64,000 nucleotides of DNA from Algiphilus sp022763315 (GTDB lineage: Bacteria > Pseudomonadota > Gammaproteobacteria > Nevskiales > Nevskiaceae). The stretch lies in the NCBI RefSeq assembly GCF_965249985.1, contig NZ_OZ252280.1; one strand, written 5' to 3'. Position 1 is the first letter of the stretch; the number at the start of each line of letters is the position of its first letter. The translations under genes and the position numbers were made by a program. Positions 44,718 through 53,413 of the stretch are shown piece by piece. The notes beneath the pieces were generated by a model. The model had not been told where the DNA came from. It was given only the letters and a program-made list of their open reading frames with translations, and did not search any database.

Positions 44718-45188
44718 GTGAATATCAAGGAAAGTGTGCTCGACGTCCTCATGTACCTCTACGAAAACTACGTGGAGCAGGAATTCGCCGACGCCTCCAA
44801 CTATGACGCCCTGCGCGTTGAATTGATGGGAGCGGGCTTCCCAGAAGAGGAAGTCAACCACGCCTTTTCCTGGCTCAATGATCTGGCGGAACGGCGCGAC
44901 AACCTGGTCAACCCGGCCTCGGGCTCCATCCGTCTCTACAGCAACATCGAGCGCGCCCGTATTGGTGCCGAAGGCCAGGGCTTCCTGCTCTACCTCGAAC
45001 AGCTGGGACTGCTCGGCCCGCAAGGCCGCGAGCTCGTCATCGACCGCCTCATGAGCATCGACGACGAAATCGATCTGGAACGCGTCAAGTGGGTCGTGCT
45101 GCTGGTGCTGATCAACCAGCCCGGCGCCGAGGACGCCCTCGCCCAGGTTGAAGAGATGGTCTATTACGACGGCGAGTTTTTGCACTAG
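44718..45188 (+). CDS. smg: Smg/DUF494 family protein
   Basis: 156 residues; the start is the GTG at 44718 behind AGGAAGG. The N terminus MNIKESVLDVLMYLYENY and the body EEVNHAFSWLNDL with an acidic profile match Smg, a conserved protein of unknown function usually encoded between dprA and topA. Here topA is displaced by about 5.7 kb. Confidence 0.92.
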   Translation: MNIKESVLDVLMYLYENYVEQEFADASNYDALRVELMGAGFPEEEVNHAFSWLNDLAERRDNLVNPASGSIRLYSNIERARIGAEGQGFLLYLEQLGLLGPQGRELVIDRLMSIDDEIDLERVKWVVLLVLINQPGAEDALAQVEEMVYYDGEFLH

Positions 45189-45302
45189 CAGCGCGAGCAG
45201 CGTAGAGGGGCCCCACGCGTGGGGATCTAGCGTCGCGAGTCGCTGCCCAGCCCGTTTCACCCGTGGCCAGCCTATGCTGCAAGACTCGATGCAATTGGAC
45301 GC

Positions 45303-45328
45303 AAAAAAGGGCCCGCCGAGGCGGGCCC
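45303..45328 (-). terminator. Terminator downstream of the 45369-47018 lipoprotein gene
   Basis: GC-rich stem GGGCCCGCC/GGCGGGCCC with, on the minus strand, a run of six T directly after it. Smg ends 115 bases upstream on the other strand and could use the stem too, but lacks a T run on its side. Confidence 0.88.
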
Positions 45329-45368
45329 TGCCCATCGTCGCCGCTCTTCGGCAGCGAGCAGATGCGCC

Positions 45369-47018
45369 TTAGTCGTCGACCGTCACGCCGTTGATGGTGG
45401 CGCTGAGCACCTCAACCTGATCGGTGCGCACGCCGTTGTCGGGCTCGAGCTCGTAGAAGAGCACTTCCAGACCCGATTCCACCGAGTAGTGCGTCACGAA
45501 GGGATCTTCGGCATCCTCGCCGTCAGCAAGGCCGTCGCCATCCCCGTCAATCAAATTGGTATCGAAGCGACAAGTCTCGATGCTGCGGCCGTCGATCTGG
45601 ACTGTTTCGCGACCGATATAGGTCGTGGTTGCGATCACCGTGTTGGTTTCATTGTCGTCGTTCTCAACATCGTTCTCTTCGATTACGATGGTCTGCGTCA
45701 CGCTCTCGCCCTCGGCGAGATCGAAAGGAGCCACGAGCGCTGCAGGACTCAGTGTCTCGGAATCGATAACAGCTCCGGTCGATCGATCTCTGGTCTCATC
45801 ACCCACCAGAGCAAACGAAGGGCGTGCGAAGTCGACCTGGAAGTAGGTGAACTCGTCGACGGGATCGCCTTGCCCTCCATCCTGCGTGCCGAGTGAACGG
45901 ATCCGGATCGCCGTACGCCCGTCGAAGCTGACTTCGCCGTCGGTGATCCGGGTTTCGGTGAATTCCTCGGAGAATTCCAGTTCTCCAGGCGTGCCCCCGA
46001 AGTCACCGTCATTGCGGCCTTCGTAGCGCACCGTCTGGACCACTTCCGTGCCTTCCTGCCACAGAACCGGATTGAAGCAGGCCCTTGCTGAGCTGACCGA
46101 TTCCGGCCGGCGTGTGAAGTCCGCGCTGGATGCGAAGGAGTTGGCGCGGGTTTCGGCGCTGCCGCCGGATCCAGCCGGCGCCAACGCGAGCTGAAAACCG
46201 CCCCCTTCCACGCGAATCAGAGTGAAGAAACGGTCATTCTCGCTCAGGTTGCGGATATCAAACGCATTGGCCGGTTCGCCGTCCGCGGCTTGCACCTGAT
46301 TGCCCACGGCGACGGTGAGCTGTTCGTTATAGGTGTTTTCAGGCGAGCCGAGACAGGCATTGTTGGGCCAAACCGATTCCGTCACGAGCACATCGGTGCC
46401 ATCGAAGGTCCACGATCCTTCAAAGGATTCGCTGCCGTCACTCGCCGGGTTGCAGGCAAAGTCCCAAGTGCCCTGCAAAACCTTGATCGTTGAATCATCG
46501 ACGTCGAAACAGACCGTTTCGGTGTTCGACACCAGTGCCTGCGCATCGCGACCGCTGATCTCCACGCAGAACTGTCCCGCCCCGATGTTCGATGGCACCG
46601 TAAGATCCAGGACCAATTGCTCCATGGCCTTCGTGCCGAGCGACTGGGTCTGAGCAGCGAGCAGGACTTCGGCGAAGCGGTCGGCACCCACCACCTTGGC
46701 GAAAATGGCTTCGACTGCGGCACTGGTTTCAAAGTCCAGGCTGAGCGAGGCATTACCGCCCGAGGGCACCGCAATGACATCGTTTGCCGCTCTCAGAACC
46801 GGCTCTCCTCCGGCATTGGTCGGCGCAGGCGGATCCCCATCGCGCAGGATGGCATTGCGCCCGTCCACCTTGATGAGAATCGCCTCCATGACGGCGCTGG
46901 GCTCACTCGCCGGGTCAATGGCGCCCGAACCCCCTCCCCCATTGCTTCCGCCACCGCCGCACGCAGAAAGCACGACCCCCAAAGCCAGAACCGCTACCGA
47001 TTGCTTCAAAACACTCAT
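45369..47018 (-). CDS. Large secreted lipoprotein with acidic beta-rich body (paralogue of 47296-49293)
   Basis: 549 residues. The lipobox LSAC gives Cys20, followed by a GGGG/SNGGGG linker. Residues ~100-185 (KVVGADRFAEVLL, then GQFCVEISGRDAQAL and ETVCFDVDDS) are homologous to the same region of the divergent lipoprotein. The rest is strand-rich and acidic (pI visibly low), with paired cysteines and a thrombospondin-3-like Asp-rich turn (DGDGDGLADGEDAEDP) near residue 495 that may bind calcium. No known family recognised. Probably outer-membrane anchored and surface or periplasm exposed. Confidence 0.8.
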   Translation of the reverse strand: MSVLKQSVAVLALGVVLSACGGGGSNGGGGSGAIDPASEPSAVMEAILIKVDGRNAILRDGDPPAPTNAGGEPVLRAANDVIAVPSGGNASLSLDFETSAAVEAIFAKVVGADRFAEVLLAAQTQSLGTKAMEQLVLDLTVPSNIGAGQFCVEISGRDAQALVSNTETVCFDVDDSTIKVLQGTWDFACNPASDGSESFEGSWTFDGTDVLVTESVWPNNACLGSPENTYNEQLTVAVGNQVQAADGEPANAFDIRNLSENDRFFTLIRVEGGGFQLALAPAGSGGSAETRANSFASSADFTRRPESVSSARACFNPVLWQEGTEVVQTVRYEGRNDGDFGGTPGELEFSEEFTETRITDGEVSFDGRTAIRIRSLGTQDGGQGDPVDEFTYFQVDFARPSFALVGDETRDRSTGAVIDSETLSPAALVAPFDLAEGESVTQTIVIEENDVENDDNETNTVIATTTYIGRETVQIDGRSIETCRFDTNLIDGDGDGLADGEDAEDPFVTHYSVESGLEVLFYELEPDNGVRTDQVEVLSATINGVTVDD

Positions 47019-47211
47019 TCTTTCTATCCCTTTATGCGTGAATCACGTAACACAGTCATCGCGACGCGCGCCCTGAGCCCCCGCACCAAAGCGGCGCCTA
47101 CCACTGTGTACAGAACTGCAGATTTACGTTGATTGCAAGCATCGCCGCCAAGCGGGATGCGAAATCGCGCAAAACACTGTCACCACGCCATCAGATGGGA
47201 ATGCATCCACA

Positions 47212-47239
47212 GCGTCATCACCCCGTGGTGTGATGACGC
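47212..47239. promoter_or_regulatory. 10-bp perfect inverted repeat between divergent lipoprotein genes
   Basis: GCGTCATCAC and GTGATGACGC flank an 8-base spacer. It is 57 bases before the plus-strand lipoprotein start and 194 bases before the minus-strand one. The size and symmetry suit an operator for a dimeric regulator, perhaps the LuxR-type protein at 49472, or a leader hairpin. Confidence 0.5.
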
Positions 47240-47295
47240 GAAACAGGCCCTTGCGTAACTCTATTGACGACGGATTAACAAAAAGGGAGAACAAC

Positions 47296-49293
47296 ATGAA
47301 GTTTTCGTCATCACTGGCGCAGGCTTTCGCCTTCATGGCGATATTGGGCTTGACCGCATGCGGAGGCGGCGGGGGGAACGGCGGTGATCGCGAAAATGGA
47401 TTGATTGCCGTTAGCGATAAAAATGCATTGACCGACGCCCTCGTCGTTCGTTTTGGAGAGAAGCTTGGTCAGAAGATTGAGGGCGATCTCCCCACCAAGA
47501 CGGACACCGGCAGCGAGCCTGTCATTACGCCTGTTGCGGAGAGCCGCGCTGCAGGCAACGGCGACACCGTCGACATCGATCTGAAGATCGATTCCGCGTC
47601 ACCACTGGGCAGTTTGCTGCTCAAGGTCGTGGGGGCCGACTCCTTCCTGGCCATCAATCTGCTGGAGGAAACGCGGAACAAGGTCAGTCTCTCCGAGAGG
47701 CTGGCGATTGGCATTCCGGAAAACATTACTGACGGCACCTTCTGCGTGGAGATCGTCGCGGTCGACGAAGAAGACAGGGTGTCGGAAGCAGAGCAGACCT
47801 GTTTCGACATCGAATCCACCGCGGACGACGGCCCCGTCTTCACCGAGACCTTCTTCAACGACCGCGCCTTCTATATTTCGGGCATCGAAGGAACGGCCTT
47901 GTTCGATGGTGAGTTCATCGAACTCTTCCAGTACACCTTCCGCAGTGACGGTACGGCTACCGAAACCTGGCGCCCCGGCGAGGAAAACAACTTCTCGACG
48001 ACCGACACCTACCTGGTGGAATGGTCGATCGATGACGAGGGAAGCCTGATCACCGAGGACACGGATGATGACGGCCGTTACGTTTTTGTCCTGACGCCAT
48101 CGGCGATCGCTGAAGACAGCGCCAACTTTACGTGGTCGCTCACCTTTTTCGACAACAACGGCAACGCCCAAGCCAGTGATTCCGGTACCGGCGGCATGAC
48201 GGCAGCGTCACCCGACCTGTATGCCTTTCTTTCCGACCGGGTATTCGACGTGACGGTCTCGGAGAGTGATATCGAGAACTGGACATTCAATGCCGACGGT
48301 ACAGGATCGGTGCGTTTCTCCCCCAATCCCGACAATGATTTCGACGCCAACGACGTCACTAATTTCCAGTGGCAGGCATTGACTGCCGACCGGATGGACT
48401 ACATCGCATTCGGCGGTGACGGATACGATCGCGAGCAGACCAACTGTGAAGACGATCCGTTCATAGACTGCGAGCTGAATCCGGCCGAGATTGAGGTGAC
48501 CTTCACATCGATCGCTACGAATTCAGCCAGCTTCAATCTGGACGTGCGATCTGATGACGGGACCTTCATGGGCAGCGGCAGCATGCGCATCCCAGGCACA
48601 GAGCCGCAAGCACGTTCACTGGTCGGTTCCTGGCAGGGCATTGGCGCGGAGTTCGTCGGCTTTCCGCATATCGTGACCTTCTTCCCCGATGGGGACTACG
48701 TCATGGGCTACGTATGCGATAGCGGCAGTGGCGTGGAATACGGCAACTATGCCTACAACAACAACACCGGGGCTTTCTCGCTGAGTAATGTCACCGAGAC
48801 GGGGCCGGAGGGCGGCTGCGGCCTCAACGACGAAGGCGATGGCACCAATGTGACCTCTGCGCGCGTGAATGACGACGGGGAGCTGCAATTCAGCACCACG
48901 GATGCCGGTACCGTGACCTTTGCACCCGCCGACACCGCGCAGCGTCCCAGCATTGTCGGCCTGATTGCAAGCTTCTTCGAAACCTCCGGCGCCGCACAGG
49001 TTCCGGTGTTCGTGTTCGCCTTTCTGGCCGATGGCAACTACATGATGATGGACAGCACGCCCAGCTCGGTCGATCCTGATTGCGCCGGCGGCGGCATTGA
49101 ATTCGGACCGTATTCCTACAACACGCAAACCAATGCGCTGGAAATCGGTACGCCGACCGTCAACGAGAACGGCGGATGCGGAATCGATGACGACGAAGCA
49201 GACTTGGTCCTCCGCTATCTGTCCGACGACAGGCTCGGACTTGAGGACCGTACGAGCCCTGGCGACGTCGTCGAGTTTCAGAAAATCTGGTAA
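47296..49293 (+). CDS. Large secreted lipoprotein with C-terminal tandem domains (paralogue of 45369-47018)
   Basis: 665 residues from the ATG at 47296 behind GGGAGA. Lipobox LTAC, Cys22, then GGGGGNGG. An N-terminal module (KVVGADSFLAINLLEE, GTFCVEIVAVDEEDR, QTCFDIES) is shared with the divergent paralogue. The last ~230 residues contain two copies of a ~100-residue unit: SLVGSWQG..FPDGDYVMGYVCD..GNYAYNNNTGAF..GGCGLNDE, and SIVGLIAS..LADGNYMMMDS..GPYSYNTQTNAL..GGCGIDDD. The protein is very acidic and Asn/Asp-rich. Its DNA is clearly less GC-rich than its neighbours (32/60 and 31/60 in the lines at 48121 and 48421). Function unknown. Confidence 0.82.
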   Translation: MKFSSSLAQAFAFMAILGLTACGGGGGNGGDRENGLIAVSDKNALTDALVVRFGEKLGQKIEGDLPTKTDTGSEPVITPVAESRAAGNGDTVDIDLKIDSASPLGSLLLKVVGADSFLAINLLEETRNKVSLSERLAIGIPENITDGTFCVEIVAVDEEDRVSEAEQTCFDIESTADDGPVFTETFFNDRAFYISGIEGTALFDGEFIELFQYTFRSDGTATETWRPGEENNFSTTDTYLVEWSIDDEGSLITEDTDDDGRYVFVLTPSAIAEDSANFTWSLTFFDNNGNAQASDSGTGGMTAASPDLYAFLSDRVFDVTVSESDIENWTFNADGTGSVRFSPNPDNDFDANDVTNFQWQALTADRMDYIAFGGDGYDREQTNCEDDPFIDCELNPAEIEVTFTSIATNSASFNLDVRSDDGTFMGSGSMRIPGTEPQARSLVGSWQGIGAEFVGFPHIVTFFPDGDYVMGYVCDSGSGVEYGNYAYNNNTGAFSLSNVTETGPEGGCGLNDEGDGTNVTSARVNDDGELQFSTTDAGTVTFAPADTAQRPSIVGLIASFFETSGAAQVPVFVFAFLADGNYMMMDSTPSSVDPDCAGGGIEFGPYSYNTQTNALEIGTPTVNENGGCGIDDDEADLVLRYLSDDRLGLEDRTSPGDVVEFQKIW

Positions 49294-49316
49294 CCAACGC
49301 CGCGAAGGGAACCGAT

Positions 49317-49342
49317 GGATCAGCCCGAAAACGGGCTGATCC
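49317..49342 (+). terminator. Hairpin after the 47296-49293 lipoprotein gene
   Basis: A perfect 11-bp stem GGATCAGCCCG/CGGGCTGATCC with loop AAAA, 23 bases after the stop. No strong T run follows, so termination may be partial. The remainder up to 49471 shows nothing else clear. Confidence 0.6.
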
Positions 49343-49471
49343 ACGCTTCTGCCATCGGAATCCAGCCAAGCCTTCGCTGGGCAGAGATTTCTGACCCTAA
49401 CTACCTGGACGTAAAGCCCTCTTTCGACTACGGTTAGTCCATGGGGGTGTTGAAAACGGGGGATCGCGTCG

Positions 49472-50602
49472 GTGGATTTGAGCTCGGTGGTCCTTGCGTT
49501 ATATCGTGCGGCAATGACGCCCGAGCAGTGGCCGGCGGCTCTCAAAACAGTGGCGGAGTTCGTGGGTGGATGCGCTGCAGCTCTGGAGTTTGTCCAGCTG
49601 CCGAATACCATGGTCGACATCGCTACCACCTACGGCTACGACGCCCAAGCACTGGTATCGATCGTTGGCTTTGATCTTGAGGAGATGGATCCCTGGTGGG
49701 TTTGTGTGGAAGCGGAACCTCACAGCGATCTGCACATTGGCAGCAATTATCTCCCGGCAAAGCAGTTTCGCCGTTCAGCCTTCTACAATGAGGGGTTGCG
49801 CAATGTGGAGGCCGACTGGCGTGATGTGATGGCGCTGGCAGTACCGGTCACTGACGGCAGTACTGCGCTATTCACCGTCTATCGAGATGGCCGGAAAGAC
49901 GACTTCGGCTTTCTCGAAATTGAGCGCATGCGCGCACTCAAGCCACACATCGTCCAGTCCTTGGAAATCTCCAGCCGATTTGGTGGTCACGAGGTACAAG
50001 AAGCGCTCAGCGGGGCGCTCCAAACGGCTCGAGGCGACGCTGTCTTGTTCCTCGACGTCCGTGGCGCAGTGGTCTACGCCAATACGCTGGCTGAGGAATG
50101 GCTGGGTTCCCCCGAGAGTGCCATCCATCAATACGCGGGGCGAATCCATCTTCGCGCAGAAGAAGCCAACCGATCCTTTCAGAAGGGACTGTGGCGCTGC
50201 CTCGACCTTCTAGAAGCCAGCGAGCTTCTGCATGGTGAAACCGTCGTTTGGCACCATGGCGACGTGGAGTACTCAGCATGTCTGACGCCCTACTTGAAGC
50301 GCGTGAGTGCCGCCACACTGCCCGTTGGATACCGCACCCCGGCCGTTGCTGTCATCATCCGGCGATTCCTTCCCGATTGCGAAGGTGTCGCAAGGCGTGT
50401 CGCACAGGCTTACGCACTCACACCCGCTGAGACCCGGGTGCTTGAGAGCTTCATTGGCGGTATGTCGATGCAGGAGATCTGTGATGCTTCGGGCATCACC
50501 ATGAATACACTGAAATCACAATGCCGCGCGATCTATCAGAAGACGGGCACCGCCAATCAGGCAAGCCTCTTAAGGATGAGCCTGACCGGGTTCAGCGCGT
50601 GA
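49472..50602 (+). CDS. LuxR-type (GerE HTH) transcriptional regulator
   Basis: 376 residues, starting at a GTG behind GGGGGA. The N terminus (LALYRAAMTPEQWPAALKTV) and the PAS-like middle (GDAVLFLDVRGAVVYANTLAEEWL near 190) are those of the single-protein LuxR-type regulators without a receiver domain. The C-terminal GerE helix-turn-helix is LTPAETRVLESFIGGMSMQEI..SGITMNTLKSQ. The ligand is unknown. It is a natural candidate to control the two lipoproteins next door. Confidence 0.87.
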   Translation: MDLSSVVLALYRAAMTPEQWPAALKTVAEFVGGCAAALEFVQLPNTMVDIATTYGYDAQALVSIVGFDLEEMDPWWVCVEAEPHSDLHIGSNYLPAKQFRRSAFYNEGLRNVEADWRDVMALAVPVTDGSTALFTVYRDGRKDDFGFLEIERMRALKPHIVQSLEISSRFGGHEVQEALSGALQTARGDAVLFLDVRGAVVYANTLAEEWLGSPESAIHQYAGRIHLRAEEANRSFQKGLWRCLDLLEASELLHGETVVWHHGDVEYSACLTPYLKRVSAATLPVGYRTPAVAVIIRRFLPDCEGVARRVAQAYALTPAETRVLESFIGGMSMQEICDASGITMNTLKSQCRAIYQKTGTANQASLLRMSLTGFSA

Positions 50603-50839
50603 TGCCAGTGTGCGGGCCGGCCTCAAACTCCTTCTTCCTGCACGTCTAGTCTCGAACGCACATACACGGGACCAATGACGGCGATTCGTCGAGTCATCGC
50701 AGCATCGCCCGCGTGCGCGATCTGATTCACCTAAGAATTCTCGGCAAATCAGCACCCGGGAGCGGTCGCGCCCGGCCCTTTCCGGCGCTGGCCACCCCTG
50801 AAAGGGCGGACGAAAACTGTCGAAACGATGCACGGACCT

Positions 50840-50869
50840 TTGACACTCCAACGATTGCCCGCGTATAAG
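50840..50869 (+). promoter_or_regulatory. sigma70 promoter of topA
   Basis: -35 TTGACA (50840-50845) and -10 TATAAG (50864-50869) with an 18-base spacer. Transcription should start near 50876, only about three bases before the topA ATG, which predicts an almost leaderless mRNA. The rest of the 50603-50878 gap shows nothing recognised. Confidence 0.75.
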
Positions 50870-50878
50870 CTCGCCGCC

Positions 50879-53413
50879 ATGACTACGGAAACCGCCTCCC
50901 AAAGCCTGGTGATCGTGGAGTCACCCGCCAAGGCCAAGACGATCAAGAAGTACCTCGGCCCTGGCTATGAGGTCATGGCCTCCTACGGCCATGTCCGCGA
51001 TCTGGTGCCCAAGGACGGCGCCGTTGATCCCGACGATGGCTTTGCCATGCACTACCAGATGATCGAGCGCAACGCCAAGCACGTGCGCGCCATCATGAGC
51101 GCGCTCAAGGACGCCGACACCCTGGTACTCGCCACGGACCCTGACCGGGAAGGAGAGGCGATCGCTTGGCATCTGCTCGAGTTGCTGAAGGAAAAGAAGG
51201 CGCTCAAGAACAAGACCGTGCAGCGGGTCGTGTTCTACGAAATCACGCAGCAGGAAGTGAGCAAGGCCATTGCCAACCCGCGCGATATTTCGGATGACCT
51301 GATCAGCGCCCAGCAAGCGCGGCGCGCGCTGGACTATCTGGTCGGTTTCAATCTGTCTCCGCTGCTGTGGCGCAAGGTCTCGCCCGGCCTGTCCGCCGGC
51401 CGTGTGCAGTCGCCGGCGCTGCGCCTGATCTGCGAGCGCGAGGAAGAGATCAAGGCCTTCATACCGCAGGAATACTGGTCACTGACGGCGCAGGTGGAAA
51501 AGGATGCGCAGGGCTTCAGTGCCAAGCTGCTGCGCCTGGATGGCGAGAAGGCCGAGCAGTTCACCCTGACCCAGGGCGACGACGCCTTTGCGGCACGTGA
51601 CCGCATCCTCGCCGCGGCCTCGGGACAGTTGAAGGTCGGCTCGGTCGACAAGAAGCAGCGTCGGCGCAACCCTTCGCCCCCCTTCACGACCTCCACGCTG
51701 CAGCAGGAAGCCAACCGCAAACTCGGCTTCGGTTCGACGCGCGCCATGCGGATTGCGCAGCAGTTGTACGAAGGCGTGGATATCGGCGGCGAAACGGTCG
51801 GCCTCATTACCTATATGCGTACCGACTCGGTCAGCCTGGCGGGCGAAGCCATCCAGCAGATTCGCACGATGGTGGGCGAGCGCTACGGCGCGGAGTACGT
51901 GCCGGAATCACCGCGGCAGTACAAGTCCAAGTCCAAGAATGCGCAGGAAGCGCATGAAGCCATTCGCCCCACCGCCTTAACGCGCACGCCCGACAGCGTA
52001 CGCCGCCATCTCAGCGAGGACCAGCTCAAGCTGTATACGCTCATCTGGCGCCGCGCCGTCGCCAGCCAGATGGCTTCGGCCGTCTTCGACACGGTCAGTG
52101 CGGAACTCACCGCGGGCGACCACGCCTTCCGCGCGAACGGCTCGGTGCTGGTCTTCCCCGGTTTCCTGGCCGTCTACCAGAGCGGCAGCGACGACGCGCG
52201 CGGAGACGACGACGACAAGCGTCTGCCCGAGCTGGTCGAAGGCGAGGCGATCACGCTGCATGAGGTTGCCGCCGATCAGCACTTCACCGAACCGCCGCCC
52301 CGCTTTACCGAGGCCAGCCTGGTCAAGACCCTCGAGGAGTACGACATCGGGCGGCCGTCCACCTATGCCTCGATCATCGGCACATTGCAGCAGCGCGAGT
52401 ATGTGCGCATGGAAGGCAAGGCCTTCTGGCCAACCGATGTCGGCATGATCGTCAACCGCTTCCTCACCGACCACTTCTCCCGCTACGTCGACTACGACTT
52501 CACGGCACGGCTGGAGGACGACCTCGACGCCGTCTCGCGCGGGGAAAAGACGGTGCAGCCGCTGCTCGCCTCCTTCTGGCAGGACTTTGCGCAGCGCGTC
52601 GAGGAGAAGAAGGATCTCGCGCGCAGCGAAGTCAATGAAGGCCGAACCCTCGGCACGGATCCGGTCAGCGGCAAGCCGGTAAGTGCGCGGCTCGGTCGCT
52701 ACGGACCCTTTGTCCAGATCGGCACACGCGACGATGAAGAAAAGCCGAAGTTCGCCTCTTTGCGTGCCAACCAGCGTATCGACACCATCACCCTGGAAGA
52801 CGCCCTCGAACTGTTCAAGCTGCCACGCCACGTGGGCAGCACCGACGATGGCACCGAGATCGTCGTCAACATCGGCCGCTTTGGCCCCTATGCCCGCTTT
52901 GGCGATGAATTCGTCTCCCTGAAGAAGGACGATGACCCGTACAAGGTCACGCGCGAGCGCTGCATCGAACTGTACGAGGCCAAGCAGGCAGCGCTTGAAG
53001 CCGCCACGCTGCAGCATTGGCCGGAGCACGAAATCCGCGTCGTCAAGGGACGTTTCGGGCCCTACGTGGGTCAGGGCAAGTTGCGCGCGCGGGTGCCCAA
53101 GGGCACCGATGCGGAAGCCCTGACGCTGGAAGAGTGCCAGGCGCTGCTGGAAGCGGAAAAACAGAAGAAGCCGGCGGCAAAGAAAGGGGCGGCAAAGAAA
53201 TCCTCCGCCAAGAAGAGCGCCGCCAAAAGGGCTGCCGCCAAGAAATCGGCGACAAAGAAGTCGGCGGCGAAGAAGACCAGCGCCAAGAAGGCATCAGCCA
53301 AAAAGTCCGCCGCCAAGAAGGGGACGGCCAAGACCATGGCATCCGGCAATGCATCCAGCAGCGCACAGCCGTCCGGGGCAGACAGCCCGGCCGATAGCGC
53401 CCACAACGACTGA
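50879..53413 (+). CDS. topA: DNA topoisomerase I (type IA) with Lys/Ala-rich tail
   Basis: 844 residues. The TOPRIM domain opens with LVIVESPAKAKTIKKYLG and includes TDPDREGEAIAWH. The active-site Tyr is at ~312 in ITYMRTDS, and NAQEAHEAIRP follows. Instead of the C-terminal cysteine zinc ribbons of E. coli TopA there are Topo-C repeats (GRYGPFVQIG, GRFGPYARFG, GRFGPYVGQG) and a ~60-residue histone-H1-like tail of AAKK/SAKK repeats. Start: the ATG at 50879; an in-frame ATG at 50828 precedes the promoter. Its stop overlaps the tsaC start (TGATG). Confidence 0.96.
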   Translation: MTTETASQSLVIVESPAKAKTIKKYLGPGYEVMASYGHVRDLVPKDGAVDPDDGFAMHYQMIERNAKHVRAIMSALKDADTLVLATDPDREGEAIAWHLLELLKEKKALKNKTVQRVVFYEITQQEVSKAIANPRDISDDLISAQQARRALDYLVGFNLSPLLWRKVSPGLSAGRVQSPALRLICEREEEIKAFIPQEYWSLTAQVEKDAQGFSAKLLRLDGEKAEQFTLTQGDDAFAARDRILAAASGQLKVGSVDKKQRRRNPSPPFTTSTLQQEANRKLGFGSTRAMRIAQQLYEGVDIGGETVGLITYMRTDSVSLAGEAIQQIRTMVGERYGAEYVPESPRQYKSKSKNAQEAHEAIRPTALTRTPDSVRRHLSEDQLKLYTLIWRRAVASQMASAVFDTVSAELTAGDHAFRANGSVLVFPGFLAVYQSGSDDARGDDDDKRLPELVEGEAITLHEVAADQHFTEPPPRFTEASLVKTLEEYDIGRPSTYASIIGTLQQREYVRMEGKAFWPTDVGMIVNRFLTDHFSRYVDYDFTARLEDDLDAVSRGEKTVQPLLASFWQDFAQRVEEKKDLARSEVNEGRTLGTDPVSGKPVSARLGRYGPFVQIGTRDDEEKPKFASLRANQRIDTITLEDALELFKLPRHVGSTDDGTEIVVNIGRFGPYARFGDEFVSLKKDDDPYKVTRERCIELYEAKQAALEAATLQHWPEHEIRVVKGRFGPYVGQGKLRARVPKGTDAEALTLEECQALLEAEKQKKPAAKKGAAKKSSAKKSAAKRAAAKKSATKKSAAKKTSAKKASAKKSAAKKGTAKTMASGNASSSAQPSGADSPADSAHND

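Noticed and set aside
50828..50881. Upstream ATG for topA at 50828
   Set aside because: It precedes the -35 box of the only good promoter, and the added residues are not part of the family; 50879 is used.
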